Source of the DNA: Chromobacterium aquaticum
Lineage (GTDB): Bacteria; Pseudomonadota; Gammaproteobacteria; Burkholderiales; Chromobacteriaceae
DNA: 38,137 nt
Assembly (NCBI RefSeq): GCF_021129195.1
Contig: NZ_JAJOHW010000008.1
Location: 1 to 38,137, forward strand
Direction: 5' to 3'
In this document: positions 32,570-38,137 of the stretch, in pieces
How positions within the stretch are numbered: position 1 is the first letter of the stretch
How the letters are laid out: each line of letters opens with the position of its first letter
Made by a program: the position numbers and the translations under genes
The notes under the pieces: generated by a model
The model's input: the letters and a program-made list of their open reading frames with translations, nothing else
Told to the model about the DNA's origin: nothing
Databases searched by the model: none

Positions 32570-33976
32570 ATGAACGAAGCAATTGAATACAGTTTTGAAA
32601 ATCAATTCTCACCAGAAAATTTATTTAGTGTATATCGTGAACATATTAAGGAAACCAATGCCATAGGGATTGACAGATTAGGAAGAAATCAATTTGAGCT
32701 TCAGCTCAACGAACACGTCGGCATACTACATACAAAAACAATATCTGGCTCTTACAAATTTTCTCAGTATCGTGAAAAATTAATATCAAAAGGGGCGAAC
32801 AAATTACCTAGAGTCATATCCATACCCACTTTCCGAGATCGAATAGCTTTACGAGTTTTATGCAATTCATTGAATGCAATATTTAAATCGAAAGTATCTC
32901 TAAAAATCCCCCAATTAGTCATTAACGAGCTAAAAGAATCTATCAAAGAAAATAAATACAGCTTCTATGCAAAGCTTGACATACAGAATTTCTACCCTTC
33001 CATAAATCAGACTATACTTTTTCAAAGATTTGACTTAACCCCCATTGATGAAAGACTAAAGAAACTGATCAGTTCGTGCATCACAACTGCCACTGTTCCA
33101 TACGCAGACAAAAATGCAGAGCCCAACAAACGCGGAGTACCACAAGGGCTTTCTATTTCAAATATTTTAGCTGAACTATATCTATCCCCATTTGATGAAT
33201 ACTATAAAAACTGTGACAACATAAAATACCTTCGCTATGTTGACGACATTCTCATCCTCACAAATGAAGACCCTTCTCATATTGTAAAAAACATGATAGA
33301 AAAACTCAAAACTGAGTTCTGTCTAGATGTACATCCTTTAGAAGCCGGAAGCACAAAAACAACCTGTGGAAAAATTACAGATTCATTCTTTTTTTTGGGA
33401 TATAAATTTCGCAAAAAAAAATGCTTAGCAAAAATTGAGTCCATCAAACGATTAGAAGACTCACTAGCTGACATTTTCACAACCCACAAATATAAAATAC
33501 AACACATCAACCAACAGAACTTGGAGCAAAATGAAAAAACTAGAAAAACAATAATCGCAAAAAACATATTAATGTGGCGATTAAACTTAAGAATAACTGG
33601 CTGCATATTTGAAAAAGCCAGGAAAGGCTGGGTTTTCTACTTCTCTCAAATTGATGAAGATCATTTGGAACAACTTTGGAAGCTGGACGGCACCATCAGC
33701 AACCTCCTAAAAAGATTTAACATATCTGTCCAAAAATACGAAGTCAGATCATTTGTAAGAACTTACTATGAAACCAAACGCAAAAACTTAACATCAAGTA
33801 GCTATATCCCTAATTTCGACACAGAGTCCATTCAAAGCCAAAGAAGAATTCTATCAAGCTATTTTGGAGTGAAGAATTTAGTTAACTTTAGCGACAGCGA
33901 AATTCAAGGCATGTTTTTACGAAAAATTCGCAAAGCAACAAAAGAACTTGAAAGCGACATACAAGACATTAGTTAA
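32570..33976 (+). CDS. Reverse transcriptase, defence-type (UG/Abi-like)
   Basis: The 468 residues contain the palm and finger motifs of a prokaryotic RT. These are RVISIPTFRDRIALRVL (81-97), motif A YAKLDIQNFYPSI (D137), motif B RGVPQGLSISNILAELY (188-204), motif C LRYVDDILIL with D225-D226, and FLGYKF (275-280). About 190 further residues follow, mostly helical, with no maturase or endonuclease domain. This excludes a group II intron RT and suggests an anti-phage RT. All catalytic residues are present. It is AT-rich like its partner gene and very different from the host flanks. Confidence 0.88.
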   Translation: MNEAIEYSFENQFSPENLFSVYREHIKETNAIGIDRLGRNQFELQLNEHVGILHTKTISGSYKFSQYREKLISKGANKLPRVISIPTFRDRIALRVLCNSLNAIFKSKVSLKIPQLVINELKESIKENKYSFYAKLDIQNFYPSINQTILFQRFDLTPIDERLKKLISSCITTATVPYADKNAEPNKRGVPQGLSISNILAELYLSPFDEYYKNCDNIKYLRYVDDILILTNEDPSHIVKNMIEKLKTEFCLDVHPLEAGSTKTTCGKITDSFFFLGYKFRKKKCLAKIESIKRLEDSLADIFTTHKYKIQHINQQNLEQNEKTRKTIIAKNILMWRLNLRITGCIFEKARKGWVFYFSQIDEDHLEQLWKLDGTISNLLKRFNISVQKYEVRSFVRTYYETKRKNLTSSSYIPNFDTESIQSQRRILSSYFGVKNLVNFSDSEIQGMFLRKIRKATKELESDIQDIS

Positions 33977-34035
33977 AAACAACGTAACTCACTTAATTTT
34001 ACAGCACAAAAAAATTCACATCATTAGAAGCCGGC

Positions 34036-34052
34036 AAGAGATTTTATCTCTT
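34036..34052 (+). terminator. Terminator of the SLATT-RT operon
   Basis: AAGAGAT-TTT-ATCTCTT, a 7-bp stem with a 3-base loop, followed by TAAATTTTGTT, 60 bases after the RT stop codon. A reasonable though AT-rich Rho-independent terminator. Confidence 0.55.
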
Positions 34053-34219
34053 TAAATTTTGTTCCGAGCATCCAATCACCCACATAAGCCAAGGATGACC
34101 CACCTCTATTCAAATAAAATATTTACTTATACACAGCCATAGCCTCATCTAAAAAACACGCAGAGGCCACAAGCTACAACTTTTCTCTATCCATACCCAT
34201 GGCAACTACAGTTCGGTGA

Positions 34220-34500
34220 ACCATTTCCCCTCCCCCACCTTGACGCCCCCTCCCAGCCTGTTTAGGCTTGGTCCCGCGTCGTGCTCAATCACACGGCGCA
34301 GGGCTTGCAAACCCAAAACTGACTTTCCCGCAGACACAACGGTCCGCTTTGGCACTGTTACGTCTGCTGCCACGCCGTACCCATTCGGGGCGGGCCGTGG
34401 CAGGGAATCCGAAAGGATTGCCGGTCACTGGAAAGTCAGCCGGTTTTGCAACCTTGTCACGTGCCTGCCCTAGCCTCGCCTAGGCAGATTTCCAAACTGA
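34220..34500 (+). other. GC-rich leader-like region of a phage or satellite remnant
   Basis: Two overlapping frames are open here, one ending RGRESERIAGHWKVSRF and CNLVTCLP, but neither has a good ribosome site. The block TTACGTCTGCTGCCACGCC, GGGGCGGGCCGTGGCAGGG, TGCCGGTCACTGGAAAG, TTGTCACGTGCCTGCCC recalls sequences in front of small genes in integrated elements of proteobacteria. It also resembles in style the satellite's own region at 9.5-9.7 kb (TTTTTACGTCCGTCACACACC, GGCGGGCCTCGGTGGGAG). No firm gene is called. Confidence 0.3.
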
Positions 34501-34513
34501 CATGGAGACCGTG

Positions 34514-34894
34514 ATGACCTTCGCTACTTTTCCTTCCGCTCTTTCCCCTCCCGCCTGCCCGCTGTGCGCAGGAGAACCGCACGACCCCAACAGCGCCGCG
34601 CCGCTGGAACAACTGCGCCTATGCCTGCATCAACTGCCGTCCGCCGCTGGCGATATGGTGGCCTTGGGCGCGCTGGGCCGGCAATTGAGCCGCAGCCACG
34701 CCGAGCTGGATGCCCTGCTCTTGCAAGGCACGATCGATCTGCGCGCCGCCCATCTGGGCTTGCAAGCCCTGCTCACCCTGCTGCAACGCCGTGACGAGCC
34801 GCTGCTGTTCAGCAGCGAGGAAGCGCTGGCCTTGCTGGAGCCGGTGCAGCAGCGTTTGCAGCTGGGGCTGCAGCGCATCAATCGCGTGTTTTGA
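34514..34894 (+). CDS. Small helical protein of unknown function (126 aa)
   Basis: GGAG lies 6 bases before the ATG at 34514, which decides against the ATG at 34502. The N-terminus has a CPLC pair (SPPACPLCAGEPHD); the rest is helical and leucine rich. Its end (GLQALLTLLQRRDEPLLFS...LALLEPVQQRLQLGLQRI) resembles the C-terminal half of the 102-aa satellite protein at 9.9-10.2 kb. Function unknown. It is followed by another small gene 23 bases on. Confidence 0.7.
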   Translation: MTFATFPSALSPPACPLCAGEPHDPNSAAPLEQLRLCLHQLPSAAGDMVALGALGRQLSRSHAELDALLLQGTIDLRAAHLGLQALLTLLQRRDEPLLFSSEEALALLEPVQQRLQLGLQRINRVF

Positions 34895-34917
34895 TCGGTC
34901 GGATGGGGAGCATTGCC

Positions 34918-35277
34918 ATGATGAAGCTATTGAAGCAGCACAACGACGCGCTCAAGCGCGCCGCGCGTTTGCTCATCGTTTATGAGGCGCGCAGCGGCGT
35001 AGTTGCCTTGGCGGACGACTGCCCGGCCCATCCGGCCAATTCCACGGCCATTCTTCAGGAGATCCAGCTGGCGCTGGCGGAGTTTCGCCGTTGGCAGCAA
35101 CGGTATGGCGAGCAGGAGTACGCCCGCGCCGCCATCCTGGCGATGTGGGCGTCCGGCGCATGGAGCAACCGCGATACTTGCGCGCGGCTGTGTTATCGGC
35201 AGGCGGGGTTCAGCAATATGGCGCTGGCGCGCCAGGCTCTGGTGGGAGCGCCGGCGCCGGGGGGGGCGCCTCCCTGA
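34918..35277 (+). CDS. Small protein of unknown function (119 aa)
   Basis: GGGGAG lies 7 bases before the ATG at 34918; frames starting at 34891 or 34903 have no site. The product is soluble and helical: MMKLLKQHNDALKRAARLLI, then LQEIQLALAEFRRWQQRYGEQEY, AAILAMWASGAWSNRDTCARLCYRQ, ending in a G/A/P-rich tail. No family is recognised. It is the last gene of the islet and GC-rich, unlike the RT operon. Confidence 0.65.
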   Translation: MMKLLKQHNDALKRAARLLIVYEARSGVVALADDCPAHPANSTAILQEIQLALAEFRRWQQRYGEQEYARAAILAMWASGAWSNRDTCARLCYRQAGFSNMALARQALVGAPAPGGAPP

Positions 35278-35524
35278 ACGGGCACGATGCGTACCTATCC
35301 TGAAGCGCTGTAAATACGCGAGACACCACGAATCCCACGCGCGCTGGCTCTCTTCAAGCCTGCCGCCGGGTGGTCTTTAGAGGTGGAGGGGATATTTGGC
35401 CAAGCCACTATCTCCTCCCTGCTTGACTCCCTCGCGACGGTGCTTGCCTCGCTCAGGCAGGGCGGAACCGGCCCTAGAGCATCATCCGCGCAGTGAACAC
35501 AACACCACAAACAGCCGCCAAATC

Positions 35525-36214
35525 CTAGGCGCAGTTGCCGAAGGCCTTCAGCCGCTCCACATCCACCAAGGTAATATCGCGCCCATCCACCTGGATCAGC
35601 TCCGCCTCGATCAACTGGTGCAGCATGCGCGAGAAGGTTTCCGGCGTCAGGTTGAGCCGGGACGCGATCAGGCTTTTGTTCACCGGCAGCGATACCTGCG
35701 GCGTGAGGCTGCCGCCGTCTTCCGGGATGTGTTGCAGCAGATAACCTATCACCCGCTGCAAGGAGCTTTCGATGGAGTAGCGCTCCACGTCCCGCACCAG
35801 GCCGTGCAGCCGCAGCGACAGGCCGGCCAGCAAGCGCCGGGCAAACGCCGGGTCGTGGTCTATTGCTTGCAGAATGCCGGCCGCTTCCACTTTCAGCAGC
35901 ATGCCGTCTTCCAGGAACTGCGCCATCACCGGGCAGGGCCGGCCCAGGAACATCACCGCCTCGGCGAAGCTCTGGCCGGGGTGGATGATTTCCATCACTT
36001 TCTCGCTGCCCTGCGCCGAGGACAACGCCAGCTTCACCCGGCCGTACACCACCAGGAACATGCCGTCGCAGGGGTCGCCCTTCTGGAAGATCACCTGGCC
36101 CTTGAGGCCGCGCAGTTCTTGGGTGTGCGGCACCAGCGCCTGGATTTGCTCCGGGGACAGTTGCTGGAACAGCGGCTGGTGGCGCAGGAAGGAGGGAATG
36201 TCCAGATGGCTCAT
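35525..36214 (-). CDS. dnr: Crp/Fnr-family regulator, DNR-type
   Basis: It is a regulator of denitrification. The 229 residues comprise a cyclic-nucleotide-binding-like beta-roll (about 20-125, KGQVIFQKGDPCDGMFLVVYGRVKL), a dimer helix (about 128-158) and a C-terminal HTH (about 179-200) with recognition helix ETFSR, the E-x-x-S-R signature that reads FNR-type TTGAT sites. The cysteines of FNR's iron-sulfur cluster are missing at the N-terminus, which points to DNR/NNR types that sense NO through heme. It lies downstream of nirJ, read in the same direction, and an FNR/DNR box precedes nirJ. The symbol is by analogy. Confidence 0.8.
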   Translation of the reverse strand: MSHLDIPSFLRHQPLFQQLSPEQIQALVPHTQELRGLKGQVIFQKGDPCDGMFLVVYGRVKLALSSAQGSEKVMEIIHPGQSFAEAVMFLGRPCPVMAQFLEDGMLLKVEAAGILQAIDHDPAFARRLLAGLSLRLHGLVRDVERYSIESSLQRVIGYLLQHIPEDGGSLTPQVSLPVNKSLIASRLNLTPETFSRMLHQLIEAELIQVDGRDITLVDVERLKAFGNCA

Positions 36215-36313
36215 GACGGTTTGGCTCGATGATGGGGTAGGTTCTCACTATAAAAGCGCGCTCCGCCAAGGACCATGGGCCATTGGCAGCAGCCGCCTAG
36301 TTCGATGTGATTA

Positions 36314-36425
36314 GAGCCGCCAACAAAACCGCTGATCCTGCGTTGCGCCTCCTTGTCGTACTACTTGTACTGCCTGCGTCGGCGCGCCTTGGCTCAACTA
36401 CGCTGCGCGATTTTGTTAGCGACTC
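36314..36425. repeat. MITE-like element, second family, abutting the nirJ stop
   Basis: The terminal inverted repeats are 18 bp: GAGCCGCCAACAAAACCG at 36314-36331, and the complement of 36408-36425 is GAGTCGCTAACAAAATCG. They match at 15 of 18 positions and all differences are transitions. The centre has GTACTACTTGTACT. The element ends 3 bases before the nirJ stop codon (36428-36430) and so fills the nirJ-dnr gap. It shares the general plan of the first family (CAAGGCG, central GTAC pair, CAACGC) but has different ends. Confidence 0.7.
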
Positions 36426-36427
36426 AT

Positions 36428-37639
36428 TTAGGACCGGGCTTGCCGGCTCCACGGCGTCAGCTCCGGCCGCGCGTGGCGGCCCGGCTCCACGCCGATTTCC
36501 ATATCGCTCAGATAACAGGCCGGGTCCGCCGCCCAGAAGTCTCCGCTCAGTTCCCAGGCGCGCACTCGGGTATTGCCGTTGCAGATGGCCAGATGGGCGC
36601 AAGCGCCGCAGCGGCCGGCCACCGGGCGCGGGGATTGGCGCAGGCCGCTCATCAGCGGGTGCCGCGGCTGTTGCCAGATCGCGGAAAACGGCTGTTCGCG
36701 CACATTGCCCAGCGTCACTTTCCACCACATGGTGTCCGGGTGCACATTGCCCAGGTTGTCGATATTGGCGATGTTGACGCCGCTGGCGTTGCCGCCCCAA
36801 CGCCGCAGCGCCCGCAGCAGCGCGTCGGCGCGCTCCGGGTAGTGCCGGCGCGCCCAGTGCAGCAGGTAGACACCGTCCGCGTCGTTGTTGCCGGTGACGA
36901 AGTCACGCGGCTGGCCGGCCTGGATCTGCGCCAGCGCTTGCTGGATCAGCAGTTCCAGCGCCCAGCGGCTGCGGGTGTGGCGGGCGTCGTCGGCGCGGTG
37001 TTTGTTGCCGCGCCCGGCGTAGTTGAGGTGGGAGAAGTAGAACTTGTCGATGGCTTCGTCCGCCATCAGTTGCAGCAGCGCCGGCAGGTCCGCGGCGTTG
37101 TCTTCGGTCATGGTGTAGCGGATGCCCACTTTCAGGCCGGCGTCGCGCGCCAGCCGCAGGCCGCGCAGCGCCAGTTCAAAGCCGCCGTCCAGCCGCCGGA
37201 AGCGGTCATGGGTGGCGCCGATGCCGTCCAGGCTGACGCCGACGTAATCAAAGCCGATGTCGGCCAGCGTGGTGGTGGCGGCCTCGTCTATCAGGGTGCC
37301 GTTGCTGGACAGGCCGATATAGAAACCCAGCGCCTTGGCGCGCCGGGCAATGGCCGGCAGGTCCGGCCGCAGCAGCGGTTCGCCGCCGGACAGGATCAGC
37401 ACGCGCACGCCGTAGGCTTTGAGGTCGTCCAGCACCGCATAGGCTTCGTCGGTGCTCAGTTCGCCGGCGAAGTCGCGGTTGGCGGAGGTGGAGTAGCAGT
37501 GCTGGCAGGTGAGGTTGCAGCGGCGGATCAGGTTCCAGATCACTACCGGTCCTTGCGGCCCGGCCGGCATCGCGCGCCCTGGCGGCGGGATGGCCGCCGG
37601 CTCGCACAGCAGCCGCAGGTATTGGGTCAGTCGCAACAT
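36428..37639 (-). CDS. nirJ: Heme d1 biosynthesis radical SAM protein NirJ
   Basis: It acts in making heme d1, the cofactor of cytochrome cd1 nitrite reductase. The 403 residues hold the radical-SAM cluster motif C41-x3-C45-x2-C48 (RRCNLTCQHCYS) followed by LSGGEPLLRPDL and LSSNGTLIDE. The C-terminal SPASM-like cysteines (GRCGACAHLAICNGN, ending PACYLSD) bind extra iron-sulfur. The ATG at 37639 has GGAG 6 bases upstream; the GTG at 37651 contains that site and is rejected. An FNR/DNR box stands about 60 bases upstream. The last residues lie beside an inverted-repeat element that may have changed the C-terminus. Confidence 0.92.
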   Translation of the reverse strand: MLRLTQYLRLLCEPAAIPPPGRAMPAGPQGPVVIWNLIRRCNLTCQHCYSTSANRDFAGELSTDEAYAVLDDLKAYGVRVLILSGGEPLLRPDLPAIARRAKALGFYIGLSSNGTLIDEAATTTLADIGFDYVGVSLDGIGATHDRFRRLDGGFELALRGLRLARDAGLKVGIRYTMTEDNAADLPALLQLMADEAIDKFYFSHLNYAGRGNKHRADDARHTRSRWALELLIQQALAQIQAGQPRDFVTGNNDADGVYLLHWARRHYPERADALLRALRRWGGNASGVNIANIDNLGNVHPDTMWWKVTLGNVREQPFSAIWQQPRHPLMSGLRQSPRPVAGRCGACAHLAICNGNTRVRAWELSGDFWAADPACYLSDMEIGVEPGRHARPELTPWSRQARS

Positions 37640-37695
37640 GGCCGGCTCCACGCGGGAAGATGGCTCAGTGTGCGGCTGGCGGCGGCGGCGGCTCC

Positions 37696-37709
37696 TTGAT
37701 GCGGGTCAA
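37696..37709 (-). promoter_or_regulatory. FNR/DNR box of nirJ
   Basis: TTGAT-GCGG-GTCAA (TTGAC-CCGC-ATCAA on the minus strand) differs from the TTGAT-N4-ATCAA consensus at one position. Its centre is about 63 bases before the nirJ ATG, which would place a class II start near 37661. The regulator encoded at 35525-36214 has the matching E-x-x-S-R recognition helix. Confidence 0.75.
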
Positions 37710-37768
37710 ATGAAATAGTAGCGATTTAGCCATCTGCCCGTGACTCAATTGGTTTTTACCCCCCCCGC

Positions 37769-38137
37769 TCAAGCCTCGGGCGGCAGTTGGTAGCGCACCA
37801 GTTCCCATTCCACCTCGGTGGGCCGGTAGACCTTCCATTCCTTGCTCAGCCATTGCTGCCACCATGGCAGCGGGAAGGCGACGTCGAGTAAGGGCAGCGG
37901 CTGGCCGGCGGTGCAGTAGGTGGTGGGATGGGTGCTGCCCCAGGGCACGCAGCCCTTGGGCGGCCGCGGCCGCCAGTGGGCGTTGACATTGGGCACGTCG
38001 CCGCTGCGGCGCAGCGCGCCGATGGGCAGCGCATTGGGGAAAGGTGGGGTCAGCTCGGCCCGTTCGCGCGCGGCTTTGGCCTCGGCTTCGGCGGCGGCCT
38101 TGCGCTTGGGGTCGAACAGGCCGGTGGCGGGGTCGAG
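37769..38137 (-). CDS. C-terminal part of an unidentified protein (cut by window end)
   Basis: The frame is open to the last base and ends at TGA 37769-37771, giving 122 visible residues. The beginning is a charged helix (FDPKRKAAAEAEAKAARERAEL), then a part rich in P and W: FPNALPIGALRRSGDVPNVN, HWRPRPPKGCVPWGSTHPTT, FPLPWWQQWLSKEWKVYRP and ELVRYQLPPEA at the end. I do not recognise the family. An internal ATG would give only 75 residues, but codon use continues upstream of it, so the longer partial reading is preferred. It is read in the same direction as nirJ with a gap of about 130 bases that holds the FNR/DNR box. Confidence 0.6.
   Translation of the reverse strand, partial: LDPATGLFDPKRKAAAEAEAKAARERAELTPPFPNALPIGALRRSGDVPNVNAHWRPRPPKGCVPWGSTHPTTYCTAGQPLPLLDVAFPLPWWQQWLSKEWKVYRPTEVEWELVRYQLPPEA

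Noticed and set aside
32570..33976. Retron or group II intron interpretation of the RT
   Set aside because: No msr/msd-type RNA with flanking inverted repeats was seen next to it, and the active site is YVDD, whereas retrons usually have YADD. There is no maturase or HNH domain and no intron domain V/VI-like RNA downstream.
35278..35524. Further gene or repeat copy between the islet and dnr
   Set aside because: Only a long-loop inverted pair (CCCTGCTTGA with TCAGGCAGGG at about 35416-35462) is visible. No frame has a ribosome site, and it does not align with either repeat family.
36353..37699. 448-codon frame antisense to nirJ
   Set aside because: It covers nirJ, whose radical-SAM cysteines are intact, and has no recognisable domain.

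Overview
The window looks like the chromosome of a GC-rich betaproteobacterium of the Neisseriales, most likely Chromobacterium or a close relative. This is inferred from the rplU-rpmA-obg cluster divergent from ispB, an RND efflux locus with its own two-component system, and a denitrification locus; it was not confirmed by any search. Host genes are very GC-rich. Three stretches are clearly AT-rich and foreign in composition: about 5.3-6.5 kb, 13.6-16.9 kb and 31.5-34.2 kb.

Left host segment (1-3.9 kb): the end of an MFS transporter, obg, rpmA and rplU on the minus strand behind a near-consensus sigma-70 promoter, then ispB and a tRNA-Arg(CCT) on the plus strand.

Integrated element (about 3.88-16.99 kb): a P4-like phage satellite inserted in the 3' end of the tRNA-Arg gene. 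attL is the tRNA end. attR is a 25-bp imperfect copy at 16967-16991, followed by what looks like the tRNA's original terminator. It carries a P4-type integrase, AlpA, a 241-aa helical protein of the size and position of P4 Sid, a homolog of the P2 major capsid protein gpN, an Ogr/Delta zinc-finger late activator, two small ORFs, a 933-aa primase-helicase and a candidate replication origin with iterons spaced exactly 21 bp apart. AT-rich cargo sits near both ends: a 2-TM protein, a HEPN-like candidate, a 94-aa protein and a 3-TM protein. GGGGGTA boxes near both ends look like integrase arm sites. A capsid gene inside a P4-like element, without the rest of a P2 head module, is the most striking point.

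Middle host segment (17-31.5 kb): a membrane-anchored alpha/beta hydrolase; a LysR regulator divergent from a 14-TM MFS exporter; a small membrane protein; a GNAT acetyltransferase; a BaeSR-like two-component system divergent from a complete tripartite RND efflux operon (lipoprotein adaptor, AcrB/MexB-type pump, OprM-type channel); and a membrane diguanylate cyclase.

Second accessory islet (31.5-35.3 kb): a two-gene AT-rich operon of a SLATT-like membrane protein and a reverse transcriptase with a YVDD active site. It is a probable anti-phage system, preceded by about 510 bp without a gene that could hold a structured RNA. Downstream is a GC-rich remnant with two small genes whose layout resembles part of the P4-like element.

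Right host segment (35.5 kb to end): a DNR-type Crp/Fnr regulator, the heme d1 radical-SAM gene nirJ preceded by an FNR/DNR box, and the end of an unidentified gene. Two families of short inverted-repeat elements (MITE-like) are scattered through the window, one of them with a copy inside the satellite.
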